From Planctomycetota bacterium (GTDB lineage Bacteria; Planctomycetota; UBA1135; UBA2386): a DNA stretch of 41,789 nucleotides. How positions within the stretch are numbered: position 1 is the stretch's first letter; the number at the start of each line of letters is the position of its first letter. The position numbers and the translations under genes were made by a program. Below are positions 1 to 8,442 of this stretch, piece after piece. The notes below the pieces were generated by a model. It worked only from the letters and a program-made list of their open reading frames with translations, was not told where the DNA came from and did no database searches. The stretch is taken from the NCBI GenBank assembly GCA_016795295.1, contig JAEUHP010000143.1, forward strand, positions 1-41,789. Reading direction: 5' to 3'.

Positions 1-1
1 C

Positions 2-346
2 TTGTCGTATATGCTGCTCGTCAACCCCACTCCGCCAGAGGATCTCCGCATGGCCATCGACCACCACCTGCCCAGAGCGCGCGGCCAACTCAAAACCGCG
101 GGCGAACAGTTGCTCGAACAAGGGCGCAACGAGGGACTGCAAGAAGGACGGGCCAAAGGGCGTGTCGAAGGGCGCGTCGAAGGGCGCATCGAAACCTTGC
201 GCCGCCAGCTCACCAAACGCTTCGGCCCTCTGCCGTCCGAACTCGACAGCCGACTCGACCAAGCCACACCCGAGCAGGTCGACCTCTGGACCGACCGCAT
301 CCTCGACGCCCGCTCGCTCTCGGAACTGTTCGCCGGCGCAAGCTGA
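2..346 (+). CDS. C-terminal part of an Rpn/DUF4351-type protein (truncated at window edge)
   Basis: Open frame running into the left edge, so the true start and any nuclease domain lie upstream; 114 residues and the stop are visible. The visible part has a charged region of Gly-Arg-x-Glu repeats (about residues 42-63), followed by a short helical tail with an RFGPLP-type motif and a L-xx-A-xxxx-L-xx-W pattern. This layout is typical of the C-terminus (DUF4351) of Rpn-family recombination-promoting nucleases / PD-(D/E)XK putative transposases. Function is inferred from that tail only; no catalytic residues are in view. The DNA for the repeats is a 12-bp unit present three times (158-193). It faces the aldehyde dehydrogenase gene tail to tail. 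Confidence 0.7.
   Translation: MSYMLLVNPTPPEDLRMAIDHHLPRARGQLKTAGEQLLEQGRNEGLQEGRAKGRVEGRVEGRIETLRRQLTKRFGPLPSELDSRLDQATPEQVDLWTDRILDARSLSELFAGAS
158..193 (+). repeat. Three tandem 12-bp repeats inside the Rpn-like gene
   Basis: Units at 158-169, 170-181 and 182-193 share the pattern GGGCGYRTCGAA and encode Gly-Arg-Val/Ile-Glu. Repeats of this kind commonly vary in number in the coiled C-terminal region of this family, probably by slippage. Confidence 0.8.
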
Positions 347-387
347 TCGCGGGCGAACGAGGGCCAGCCCTGATGCGAGCTGCCCGC

Positions 388-1953
388 TCAGCTCGCCGGC
401 GCCGCGTCCAACCCGAACAGGCGCCCCAACACCGCCCGGTCGCCCTGCACCGCCGTGCGCTGCAGATACAGCGCCAAACCGCGCAGCCCGCCGAGCTCCT
501 CGCCCCCACCGGCCCGACCCGGACCACCGTGGATCGAACCAGGCAGCACCGCACCCGGACCAATCGCCTGCCCCATGGTCTTCTCGCTGCCGAGCCAGAT
601 GCGGCCGTGCCAGGGGGCAATCCCGTGGACCAACGCCTCGACGAACGCACGATCGTCGCTGTAGGCACTCGCCACCAGACTGCCACCGCCGCGGTTGCAG
701 AGCTCGACGGCGGCGGCCGCCGAACCGTCGTAGGGCAGCAGCGTGGCACAAGGCCCGAACACTTCGAGTTCGTGCAGCACCGGCGTGTGGCTGTCGTTGG
801 CCAACAGCAGCGTCGGCTGAACGAAGTAACCAGGCCCCGGCACCGGCTGGCTGCCACCGCGCAACACCTTGGCCACGGCAGCCAAGCGATCGATGCCGGC
901 GCGCACGTCGCGCAACTGTTCCGCGCTGGCAACCGGCCCCATGCGCACGTCGGCTTGGGCCGGGTTGCCGACCACGATGGTGGCGAGCCGTTCGAGCAAG
1001 GCCTCCTGCACATCCGCCAACAGGGCCGCGGGCACCAGGATGCGCCGCACCGCGGTGCACTTCTGCCCGGCCTTCTGCGTCATGTCGACAACCACGTTGG
1101 CCACGAACTGCTCGAAGGTGTCGGAGCCGACCTCGACATCGGGCCCGAGCACGGCGGCATTGATCGAGTCGGCCTCGAGGCTGACGCGCACGTTGCGCTG
1201 CACCAGGTTCGCGTTGCCCCGAATCAGAGCGCCGGTCGCCGCACTGCCGGTGAACGCCACCGCGTCCATCGGCCCCAGCAGGTCGAGCAGGCCCGACGCC
1301 GAGCCGGCGACGAACTGGAAACTGCCCTCGGGCAGGATGCCGCTCTGCACCACGAGCTGTGCGATGCGGAACGCCAACAACGCACTCGGCGTCCCGGCCT
1401 TCTCGACGACCGGCACCCCGGCCAACAGCGCGCAGGCCATCTTCTCGCCCATGCCCCAGGCGGGGAAGTTGAAGGCGTTGATGTGCAGCGCCACCCCGGG
1501 CCGGCTGGTGAACACGTGCTGGCCGAAGTAGCGCGGCGTGCGGCCGAGCTGCACACCTTCGCCGTCGACCAGCGTGTTGCCCAGAGTGTTGCCCTCGGGC
1601 AACGCCTCCGCCAACTTGGCGTAGTAGGCGAGCGTGCCCGAAGCGCCATCGAGGTCGAACTTGCCGTCGCCCCGGGTGTTGCCGCCGTTCTGGGTGGCAA
1701 TGTCGAGCAGGGCGTCGCGGTGCTCGTGCAGCAGGGCCGACAGGGCCTTGAGCCGCTCGCCCCGGCGCTTCCACCCGAGCGCCCGCAAGGCCGGTCCGCC
1801 GACCTCACGAGCGTGGCGCAGCACGGCGGCGAAGTCGATGCCGCCGGGGTGCACCTGGCCGAGCACGGCTTCGGTGGACGGGTCGTGGAGGGTCTTGGGG
1901 GCGCCGGTGCCGGCCACCCACTGGCCATGGACGTAGCTCTGCAGCGTGATCAT
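388..1953 (-). CDS. Aldehyde dehydrogenase, PaaZ/BoxD type
   Basis: NAD(P)-dependent aldehyde dehydrogenase of 521 residues. The catalytic cysteine is C299 in a GQKCTA motif and the general-base glutamate is E260 in LEADS. The HINAFNFPAWG stretch (157-167) and the C-terminal IHGGPGRAGGGEE (474-486) fit the branch containing the ALDH domain of PaaZ and the 3,4-dehydroadipyl-CoA semialdehyde dehydrogenase BoxD. Members oxidise ring-cleavage semialdehydes of CoA-linked aromatic degradation. The MaoC hydratase domain of full PaaZ is absent, so it is closer to BoxD in architecture. The start is placed at the ATG giving MITLQSYVHG; the frame extends 18 codons upstream without family-like sequence. 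It lies 144 bp downstream of the PfkB gene on the same strand. No other aromatic-degradation genes are in the window, so the substrate is uncertain. Confidence 0.88.
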   Translation of the reverse strand: MITLQSYVHGQWVAGTGAPKTLHDPSTEAVLGQVHPGGIDFAAVLRHAREVGGPALRALGWKRRGERLKALSALLHEHRDALLDIATQNGGNTRGDGKFDLDGASGTLAYYAKLAEALPEGNTLGNTLVDGEGVQLGRTPRYFGQHVFTSRPGVALHINAFNFPAWGMGEKMACALLAGVPVVEKAGTPSALLAFRIAQLVVQSGILPEGSFQFVAGSASGLLDLLGPMDAVAFTGSAATGALIRGNANLVQRNVRVSLEADSINAAVLGPDVEVGSDTFEQFVANVVVDMTQKAGQKCTAVRRILVPAALLADVQEALLERLATIVVGNPAQADVRMGPVASAEQLRDVRAGIDRLAAVAKVLRGGSQPVPGPGYFVQPTLLLANDSHTPVLHELEVFGPCATLLPYDGSAAAAVELCNRGGGSLVASAYSDDRAFVEALVHGIAPWHGRIWLGSEKTMGQAIGPGAVLPGSIHGGPGRAGGGEELGGLRGLALYLQRTAVQGDRAVLGRLFGLDAAPAS

Positions 1954-2097
1954 CGGGGCGAGAAGAATAGCGTCTGTGCGCGGCGATGCACGGCAGACCC
2001 GCAGCACCAGCCCCGAGGATTCCCGTCGCCCAGCAACTCAGGGCCCCAAACCCAGGATCCCCCCCAAACCCAGGGCCAACAGCTCGGGACCCGTAAC

Positions 2098-3000
2098 TCA
2101 GCTGCCCGAGACGAACTGCTGCAACTCGTGGAAGCGCCGCTCCACGACATTGCGGTCCGCAGCCGCAATGCGTTCGACACCAAAACCCTCGACGGTCAGG
2201 CTGGCGGTCACCGTTCCGTACGCGACCGCGCGCTTCATGTTCCACAGGCTCACCGAATCGCTGGTGGCGAGGTAGCCCATGAACCCACCGGCAAAGCTGT
2301 CGCCCGCCCCGGTCGGATCGACCACCGCCTCGGTGGGATAGGCCGGCAGCGCGTAGTGGAAGAAATTGGAGAACACGAAACAGCCGTGCTCACCCTTCTT
2401 GACGATCACCAGCTTCGGCCCGAGCTGCAGGCAGGCGCGGCCCGCCTGGATCAGATTGGTCTTGCCGGTGAGCTGCTTCACCTCACCGTCGTTGACGATC
2501 AGGCCATCGATACGGCGCAACAGGTCGAGCAAGCCGTCGCGCTCGCGCTCGATCCAGAGGTCCATGGTGTCCGCGACGCAGAACTTCGGCCGCGCCATCT
2601 GCTCGAGCACCGAACGCTGGGTGCTGGGCGAACCATTGGCCAGGAACACGAAGGGCGTGTCGCGGTACGCCGCGGGCACCATCGGGCGGAAGTCGCCGAA
2701 CGTGTTGAGCTGCACGTCGAGCGTGTCGCGGCTGTTCATGTCGGCCGAGTAGCGGCCGTGCCAGCGGAACGTCTTGCCCGGCTTCTGTTCGAGTCCCGCC
2801 AAGTCGACCCCGCGCGACTCGAGCAGTTGCCGGTGTGCCGGCGGGAAGTCGGCGCCGACGACGCTGACCAACCGCACCGGGGCGAACAACCGAGCCGCGA
2901 GACCGAAGTAGGTCGAAGAACCGCCCAGGCAGTCCACGGCCTTGCCGTGGGGAGTCTCGACGGTGTCGAACGCAGTGGAGCCGACGACGAGCAGCGACAT
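2098..3000 (-). CDS. PfkB (ribokinase)-family carbohydrate kinase
   Basis: Cytosolic kinase of 300 residues, usual for the family. The N-terminal VVGSTAFDTV strand, GGSSTYFG (26-33, sugar-binding di-glycine region) and the signature DPTGAGDSFAGG (228-239, with catalytic base D234) mark a PfkB fold that phosphorylates a sugar, nucleoside or similar alcohol with ATP. The DTMDLWI segment (144-150) and VNDGEV (169-174) are typical of a bacterial subgroup usually annotated only as sugar kinase, so the substrate cannot be named. It starts 13 bp after the flippase-like gene and is likely co-transcribed with it, which hints at a role in making or recycling a surface lipid or glycan precursor (inference). 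Confidence 0.92.
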   Translation of the reverse strand: MSLLVVGSTAFDTVETPHGKAVDCLGGSSTYFGLAARLFAPVRLVSVVGADFPPAHRQLLESRGVDLAGLEQKPGKTFRWHGRYSADMNSRDTLDVQLNTFGDFRPMVPAAYRDTPFVFLANGSPSTQRSVLEQMARPKFCVADTMDLWIERERDGLLDLLRRIDGLIVNDGEVKQLTGKTNLIQAGRACLQLGPKLVIVKKGEHGCFVFSNFFHYALPAYPTEAVVDPTGAGDSFAGGFMGYLATSDSVSLWNMKRAVAYGTVTASLTVEGFGVERIAAADRNVVERRFHELQQFVSGS

Positions 3001-3013
3001 GATCGCGCCGAAG

Positions 3014-4234
3014 TTAGCGCGGGCGCGCGTCGGGTGCCACGTCGGCGTCGTGCTCTTCGAGTTCGACTTCGCGGTCGATGTCGGCCTTGGTGACCTTGTC
3101 CTTCTCGAACAGCACGAACAGGCCGCCGAGCAGCGACCAGAACGTCAGGTGCAGGCGGTACAGGACCGACAGGGCCACGCCACGCGTGCCCATCGCCTCG
3201 GCGGCATTCGCCACCCCGGGCAGGAACGGCGCACCGTAGGTGGCGAACAGTCCCTTGTAGAGCGCTTCGCCGATGCCCCAGCCGTTGGGCATCACCGGCA
3301 CCGCAGTGACGATGTTGATCACCGGGATCAGCACGAAGTACTCGAACACCGGCAACTCGATGCCGAGTGCGTGGCCGATGCATGCGACACTGCCGACCGA
3401 CAGCACATGGTTGCCGACACCGGCCACCAGACTGGCGCCGATCACCACCTTGTGGTCGCGATAGAAGAACACCGCCTGGTCGACCAGCTTGAGCAGGCCC
3501 GCCAAGCGCGCCGGCAACCGTTCGAGCAGCCAGTTGAGACGCACCAGGTGACGCAGCCGCTTGCTGAAGGCGATCACGCCGCAGAGACCGACACCGCCGA
3601 TCACCGCCCAGATGGCTGCGGCGATCGCCGGAAACCGGTCGAGCGCGAACAGGACCACCACCGCACCGAGCAGCGCCAAGGAACCGAGCCCGAGCACCCG
3701 GTCGACGATCACCGACACCAGCACCTGAACCCGGTGGCCCGGGCAGCGCTTCATGATGTAGATCGCCTTGATCACGTCGCCGCCGGTGGCCCCCGGCACC
3801 ACGGTGTTGAAGAACACCCCGATCCAGGTGAAGCGCAGCGTCTCGCGCAGCGTCACGTCGGTGCCGTTCACGCGCAGGAGCCACCACCACCGCGCCCCGG
3901 CGATCAGCACCGTGAGGAAGTAGCAGAACGCACCGAGCGCGAACCACCACGGATCGAGGTTGCGCCAGTAGGTCAGGAAACCCGGTTCGACCTGCAGGTC
4001 GAGCCCCTCGGCGGTGGGACCGCGCGCGGCGCTGGCCTCGGGCCCGCCCGCAGCCAGCACGTAACGCACCGGCTCCTGCTTCCAGGGGCCTAGGATCTCG
4101 ACCACCTGCGAGCGCACCTCCTCCGTGCCGCGCAGCCACACCAGCCGATCCTCGAAATGGATGGTGCGGAACACGAACCACATCAGCCCGACCACCAGGA
4201 CCAGCTTGCCGGCCGTGAGCAGACGCCGCTTCAC
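3014..4234 (-). CDS. Flippase-like membrane protein (LPG synthase TM / YbhN family)
   Basis: Integral membrane protein of 406 residues with about eight hydrophobic segments (about 8-25, 97-117, 134-150, 170-198, 204-224, 262-290, 296-314, 352-376). Family motifs are FFNTVVPGATGGD (141-153) and PVMPNGWGIGEALY (313-326), as in the lysylphosphatidylglycerol synthase TM / UPF0104 proteins thought to move lipids or lipid-linked molecules across the membrane. There is no C-terminal aminoacyl transferase domain, so it is not an MprF. A hydrophilic insert lies between the first and second membrane segments (about 26-95). GTG at 4234 is preferred over GTG at 4240: it has a GGGAG site 7 nt upstream and forms a GTGA overlap with the DUF366 stop. 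Confidence 0.87.
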   Translation of the reverse strand: MKRRLLTAGKLVLVVGLMWFVFRTIHFEDRLVWLRGTEEVRSQVVEILGPWKQEPVRYVLAAGGPEASAARGPTAEGLDLQVEPGFLTYWRNLDPWWFALGAFCYFLTVLIAGARWWWLLRVNGTDVTLRETLRFTWIGVFFNTVVPGATGGDVIKAIYIMKRCPGHRVQVLVSVIVDRVLGLGSLALLGAVVVLFALDRFPAIAAAIWAVIGGVGLCGVIAFSKRLRHLVRLNWLLERLPARLAGLLKLVDQAVFFYRDHKVVIGASLVAGVGNHVLSVGSVACIGHALGIELPVFEYFVLIPVINIVTAVPVMPNGWGIGEALYKGLFATYGAPFLPGVANAAEAMGTRGVALSVLYRLHLTFWSLLGGLFVLFEKDKVTKADIDREVELEEHDADVAPDARPR

Positions 4235-4797
4235 CGCCACTCTCCCTTGGCTCGGACCACGGCCCGCGCCTCGGCGATCGACACCTGCTCCGCGGCCGCG
4301 CGCGCCAGCAGTGCCTCGGCGAACGGCCGGGGCGCCACGCCCAATTCGGCGAGCGTGGCCGTGGCCACTGGCGCCCCGCCCGGGGTCATGTTCACGGCGA
4401 AGTGGATCAAGCTGCTGACCGGGGTCACGGTGGCGATGGAGATCGACAATTTGCCAGCGCCAACGTGAAGGTCGTCGCCGGAGCGGCGAACGGCCGCGTG
4501 CGGCGCGAGTTCGCGCAACACCTCAGCGGCCTGCGCGGCCAGGAGGCGCTGCCGGTGCACCGCCAACAGCAGGTCCGGATGCGCGAACGACTCCCAGACG
4601 AAGTGCACCAGATCGTCCCCGGCGATCCCCGGCCCGGCGAGGTCCTGGAGGTCGGCCATCTCGGCCAACGACACCCGGCACGGGCCGCGGAACGCCACCA
4701 GTGCGTCCCCGACGATGCCGCAGTGGTCGAGCAACCAGTGGGCACGCAACTGCGAGCCGTCGTAGACGATCCGTTCGTCGAGCCAGCGAGTGATCAT
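4231..4797 (-). CDS. DUF366 family protein
   Basis: 188 residues, close to the usual DUF366 length. The N-terminus RIVYDGSQLRAHW followed by VAFRGPCRVSLAEMADLQD and the DLVHFVWESF segment are characteristic of this family, which has no settled biochemical function. No signal peptide or membrane segment is seen, so it is probably cytosolic. A GGGAGG run sits only 1 nt before the ATG, an unusually short spacing. It overlaps the flippase-like gene by 4 nt and starts 19 bp after the upstream lipoprotein gene, so it belongs to the same operon. Confidence 0.85.
   Translation of the reverse strand: MITRWLDERIVYDGSQLRAHWLLDHCGIVGDALVAFRGPCRVSLAEMADLQDLAGPGIAGDDLVHFVWESFAHPDLLLAVHRQRLLAAQAAEVLRELAPHAAVRRSGDDLHVGAGKLSISIATVTPVSSLIHFAVNMTPGGAPVATATLAELGVAPRPFAEALLARAAAEQVSIAEARAVVRAKGEWR
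4242..4246 (-). promoter_or_regulatory. Shine-Dalgarno site choosing the flippase-like start
   Basis: GGGAG on the minus strand, 7 nt from the GTG at 4234 but almost touching the alternative GTG at 4240. The spacing and the 4-nt GTGA coupling with the upstream stop both favour 4234. Confidence 0.6.
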
Positions 4798-4816
4798 GCC
4801 TCCCGATCCATTGGCT

Positions 4817-6001
4817 TCATGGCCGCTTCAACTGTTCGACCTGCCAAGCCCGCACCCACTCGGCATCGAACTCCAGACGCTCACGCCCGAGACACAGGGA
4901 CAGCGCTGCCAGGGCAGGGGTGCGCAGGGCGGGTGGGCTGTCCGGCCGGCACGCCACCTGCGCCAAGTAGTCGGCAGGCGACAGCGACTCCGCAGCCGGC
5001 CGCCCCGGCAAGCGCACGGCTTGCAGTGCGAGGCCCCCGCTCAATTGTCCACACAGGTGGATGAGACGCAGCGGCACCCAAGGCTCCGAATCCGCGGCAG
5101 ACTCGCCGCGCACCAAGTCGCCCCCCACCGCGGTGAGGTGGGCCAGCAACCACGGCACGCACTGCGGCCCGCCACAACTCCGCAGCTGCTGCAAGGCGCA
5201 CAGGCGCAGCTCCACGAGAGCCGACTCGCGCTGTCCGACGAGTTCCAGCAACAGGGCTTCGTAGGCGCGGGAGAGCGCCTTCTGCAAGCACGGCCCCACC
5301 AGCGGCCGCAGCGAACGCCGCGAACGATCGCGCCAGACGGCCCCCAGGTCGTGGACCCACTGCAGTCGATCCCGGCTGGTCGGCATGGGGCGGTCGCCCG
5401 CGGCGGCCAGTGCGGCACGCACGGCCGGCGTGGCCGCCGACTCGGGCTCCCCCTCGCTGAGCAACCGTACGGCGGCCAGCGCCGCGGCCATGGCATCGGC
5501 AGCCAGCGGTCCCTGAAACGCCTGTCCGGGTTCGGCGAACGGCGCCAATCCGGCCGGTTCGACCAACCGCGCGAGTCCACGGAGTGCCTCGATGCGCACG
5601 CCGACCCCCGCGTCCAGTTCGGCCAGCAGCAAGAGCCGCACGAACGCATCGCTGACGACGCCTAGATCGGCGCCGACCTCGTCCGGCAGCTCGCTGAGCA
5701 ACTCGCGGACGTGGCCAACCGGATTGGTCAGGTCGGCCTCGGCGGTGGCCCCGAACATCGCCCCGAGGGGCCAGCGCATGGGCCAGGTCAGCGGCGACCG
5801 CATGTACCAGGGCGACACCGCGGCACGATCGCGGTAGCGGACCAGCCGATCGCCTGGCGCGCTGGGCAAGCGCACGATCGCGTCGAGTTCGCCGACCAAC
5901 TCCGCATAGGACAGATTGTCGGCTGCGGTACACGCGAAGAGCGCCAGCAAACCGCACACGACGCCACCGCGCCGCACGGCCGCCACCGCCGAACGCCTCA
6001 T
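4817..6001 (-). CDS. Predicted lipoprotein, alpha-helical, unknown function
   Basis: 394 residues. The N-terminus has an Arg-rich n-region, a short hydrophobic stretch and a lipobox LFAC with the lipidated cysteine at position 24, so it is predicted to be anchored on the periplasmic side. The remainder is Leu/Ala-rich and helical, with HEAT-like pairs (for example the region around VSDAFVRLLLLAEL and IEALRGLARLVEP), and probably forms an adaptor-like solenoid. No enzyme motif is visible. The ATG overlaps the stop of the upstream lipoprotein gene in an ATGA, which fixes the start and implies translational coupling. The open frame extends far upstream, but only in a shadow frame of the neighbour. 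Confidence 0.75.
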   Translation of the reverse strand: MRRSAVAAVRRGGVVCGLLALFACTAADNLSYAELVGELDAIVRLPSAPGDRLVRYRDRAAVSPWYMRSPLTWPMRWPLGAMFGATAEADLTNPVGHVRELLSELPDEVGADLGVVSDAFVRLLLLAELDAGVGVRIEALRGLARLVEPAGLAPFAEPGQAFQGPLAADAMAAALAAVRLLSEGEPESAATPAVRAALAAAGDRPMPTSRDRLQWVHDLGAVWRDRSRRSLRPLVGPCLQKALSRAYEALLLELVGQRESALVELRLCALQQLRSCGGPQCVPWLLAHLTAVGGDLVRGESAADSEPWVPLRLIHLCGQLSGGLALQAVRLPGRPAAESLSPADYLAQVACRPDSPPALRTPALAALSLCLGRERLEFDAEWVRAWQVEQLKRP

Positions 6002-7140
6002 GGCAACCCCCGCGCGCGCCAAGCCGCCACCGCCGCAGCCCGGGCTTCTGGATCCTGTGCCGCGCCCTGCGGCAAGGTGGGCAGCTCTGGGACCAGGAGA
6101 CACAGCGTTCGGTGCATCGCGGCGAACACCTCGGGCACGGCCTCGAGCGCGATTGCCGAGCCGAGCCACTGCGCCGCCGCGGCGCGGCCAGCATCCCCGA
6201 GCGCTGCCGCCAGCTCGGGCAACCGAGCCACCAGGGCCAAGCGCACGGCGGGCGCTGGATCGGCCAACGCGGCGGCCACGAAGTCCGCAACCGCGCGCGA
6301 GTCCAGCGGCACCTGCGCCACGGCGGCGGCCCGCAATTCCGGGTCGGCGTCGCCACATGCGATGGCCAGCGCACGCTGCGCGGATGGATCGTCGCGTCCA
6401 CCGCGAGTGCAATGCGCGAACGCCGCACGCCGTGCCGCGAGATCGCCACCGCGCAAGTTGCCGAACCAATCCCGCGGCAAGAGCACGGGTTCTCGACCAC
6501 TCGCCAAGGCCTGCTCGAGCGCCGCCACCGACGCGGCATCGACCTTGGCGGCATCGGGCGCGACGCGCAGTTCGGTGAGTGCCACCCGCGCCGTTGCCGC
6601 GTCCCCCGTGAGCCAAGCCACCTCGGCGAGCTCGCCCAGCGCAACCGCCGGCAACGCGCCGAGCGGCGCCAACCGCCAGGCTTCGCGCAGCTCCCGGCAA
6701 GCCGCCTCGCGCTGGCCCAGGTCACGCTGCAGCACCCCGGCGCGCCAGTGCAGCAGGGGCTGGTTCGCCTCCGGCGAACGCAAGGCAGCCAGCACCACCG
6801 TCAGAGCTTCGCGGTGCCGCTCGCCGGCCGCCAGCCACTCCGCCAGGGCCAGGGCAGCGGCGGTCGGATCCACCGCGCTCGCCAAGTCTTGCCGCAGCGC
6901 GCGCTCCGCGGCCACCTCGTCCCCATCCAAAGCCTCGGTCGAGCCCAGGTCTTCGCCACGTGGCACCTCGGCCGACACACCGACCGGTGTGGTGGCCGAC
7001 CCGGTGGCAACTTGCGCCACGGCCTCGCTGGGAGCGGGTGGCAGCCAAGCCCCGGCAGGGGGCGGCGGCGGGGCGGCGCAGGCGGCGAACCAGCCGCCCG
7101 CGGCCACACACCAACACACCTGCCGACACCAGGACTGCAT
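5998..7140 (-). CDS. Predicted lipoprotein with TPR-like and HEAT-like helices
   Basis: 380 residues from the ATG at 7140, chosen because it yields a signal peptide with lipobox FAAC (Cys 21); the frame continues upstream to a GTG at 7230 without sense as a signal. After a Pro-rich linker the middle part looks TPR-like (EALTVVLAALRSPEANQP, EAACRELREAWRLAP) and the C-terminal half HEAT-like (ADPAPAVRLALVARLPEL). It is likely a periplasmic scaffold. It is first in a run of leftward genes (lipoprotein, lipoprotein, DUF366, flippase-like, PfkB) joined by overlaps or short gaps. No catalytic motif is seen and no specific function is proposed. Confidence 0.75.
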   Translation of the reverse strand: MQSWCRQVCWCVAAGGWFAACAAPPPPPAGAWLPPAPSEAVAQVATGSATTPVGVSAEVPRGEDLGSTEALDGDEVAAERALRQDLASAVDPTAAALALAEWLAAGERHREALTVVLAALRSPEANQPLLHWRAGVLQRDLGQREAACRELREAWRLAPLGALPAVALGELAEVAWLTGDAATARVALTELRVAPDAAKVDAASVAALEQALASGREPVLLPRDWFGNLRGGDLAARRAAFAHCTRGGRDDPSAQRALAIACGDADPELRAAAVAQVPLDSRAVADFVAAALADPAPAVRLALVARLPELAAALGDAGRAAAAQWLGSAIALEAVPEVFAAMHRTLCLLVPELPTLPQGAAQDPEARAAAVAAWRARGLP

Positions 7141-7361
7141 TTTCAGCGGTTGTATCCGCCAGCCACCGGGCTCTGCATGTGCTTTCTCGCGGGGTTGGCC
7201 AAAGCCCGGGCACACCGCACCGGAACTCACCTAAGCACCAGCCACCAAGCAACCAACGGCCGCGGACCGCGCGGGCCGTCGCGGCCCAGATGCGATCCGG
7301 ACCGCGCGGGTCCGCGGCCCGCGGTGGCATGGAACGCCCAATCCGGCGAGCATGACCCCGC
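7141..7361. promoter_or_regulatory. Divergent intergenic region with GC-rich direct and inverted repeats
   Basis: Spacer between the leftward lipoprotein operon and the rightward phosphatase gene. The 13-mer CGGACCGCGCGGG occurs at 7263-7275 and again at 7298-7310. Short perfect stems lie at 7273-7277/7283-7287 and 7298-7303/7309-7314. Promoters for both directions should lie here, but no convincing -35/-10 pair was identified. Confidence 0.4.
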
Positions 7362-8192
7362 ATGCCACCACTGCCCGCCGCCGTGCGCCGTGTCTGCCTT
7401 GGCGTCTCCCCCCCTGCCGTGGCCGCGGTCGCGGCGATCGCCGCGCAGTTGCTGCCTGCACAACGCCGCCTGCGTGCGCGCGACGTGGTCCGCAAAGGGG
7501 TTGGTGACTTCGTCACCCCAGTCGACCTGCGCAGCGAGCGCCGTCTGCGCGCCGCCCTGCGGCGCGCGCTTCCCGAAGCGGGCTTCCTGGGCGAGGAAAC
7601 CGACCCGGCAGACCTCGGGCGCGACTGGTTGTGGGTCGTCGATCCGATCGACGGCACCTCGAACTTCGCCCACGGGCTGCCGCACTTCGCGGTGTCCGTG
7701 GCTCTTCTGCACTGTGGCGACCCGGTGCTGGCGATCCTGCATGCGTTCCCCGAAAACGCCAGCTACTTGGCCATGCGGGGCAACGGGGCCCGCCGCAACG
7801 GCCGCGCCCTGCGCATGCCCAAGGGCCGTTGCGACGACGGTGCCATCCTCGGCTGCCAGTGGTTCCGCGGCCAGCAGGACCTGCGTTTCCTGGCCGCGCT
7901 GCAGCGGGACGGGGGCCGCATCCGCACCCTCGGCAGCTCGGTGACCCAGCTGCTCGACGTGGCGGTGGGTCGCCTCGACGCCAACGTGCAAGAGCAAGGG
8001 CGGGTGTGGGACATCGCCGCAGCGGGCTTGGTCGTCGAAGAAGCGGGCGGTCGCTTCACGGACTGGCAAGGTCGCCGGGTGCTGCCGTTCGCCGACTTGG
8101 CCGTGGAACACACCCCGACCTTGGCCGCCCATCCCACCGTGCATCGCCGCCTCCAGGGCCTGCTGGCCAACGTTACCGTTACGCGCAAGTAA
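7362..8192 (+). CDS. Inositol monophosphatase family phosphatase
   Basis: 276 residues, the usual size. Metal-binding motifs of the Mg-dependent, Li-sensitive phosphatase superfamily are intact: GEET (77-80), WVVDPIDGTSNF (91-102, with D94 and D97) and VWDIAAAGLVVEEAGG (215-230, with D217). It probably hydrolyses a sugar or inositol monophosphate, 3'-phosphoadenosine 5'-phosphate or histidinol phosphate; the sequence does not decide which. It is cytosolic. It is transcribed divergently from the lipoprotein operon and is followed by a 250-bp spacer before the secreted HEAT protein. Confidence 0.92.
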   Translation: MPPLPAAVRRVCLGVSPPAVAAVAAIAAQLLPAQRRLRARDVVRKGVGDFVTPVDLRSERRLRAALRRALPEAGFLGEETDPADLGRDWLWVVDPIDGTSNFAHGLPHFAVSVALLHCGDPVLAILHAFPENASYLAMRGNGARRNGRALRMPKGRCDDGAILGCQWFRGQQDLRFLAALQRDGGRIRTLGSSVTQLLDVAVGRLDANVQEQGRVWDIAAAGLVVEEAGGRFTDWQGRRVLPFADLAVEHTPTLAAHPTVHRRLQGLLANVTVTRK

Positions 8193-8383
8193 CAGCCGCG
8201 CCGGGAGTGTGCGCCAAGGCGGACACCACCCCCTCAGCGCCAGGCGGCAACAAACGTGCTTGGCCCCACTTTTGCTACAGGGTAGCTGCCGGTAACGTCC
8301 AAGCACGCTACTGGTCGCCGCTGCTGCCCGGGCCCCCTCACCCGAGCGGACGCGACACCTGTCTTTCGCGGTTCCATCACCGA

Positions 8384-8422
8384 GTGCCCCGCTCGATCAC
8401 CCAGTTCTCCAGAACGGGGCAC
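8384..8422 (+). other. Hairpin in the leader of the secreted HEAT-repeat gene
   Basis: An 8-bp perfect stem (GTGCCCCG at 8384-8391 with CGGGGCAC at 8415-8422) encloses a nested TTCT/AGAA stem (8405-8408 with 8411-8414). It ends 20 nt before the start codon. It could influence translation or mRNA stability; the role is unknown. Confidence 0.35.
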
Positions 8423-8442
8423 GCTCCAGAAGCCATCCGACG

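Noticed and set aside
2787..2800. tRNA T-loop-like string GTTCGAGTCCCGCC
   Set aside because: Lies inside the PfkB gene with no acceptor stem, anticodon arm or CCA context; a chance match in coding sequence.
373..3093. 906-codon plus-strand open frame opposite the aldehyde dehydrogenase and PfkB genes
   Set aside because: Composition is that of a shadow frame and the opposite strand encodes two recognisable enzymes.
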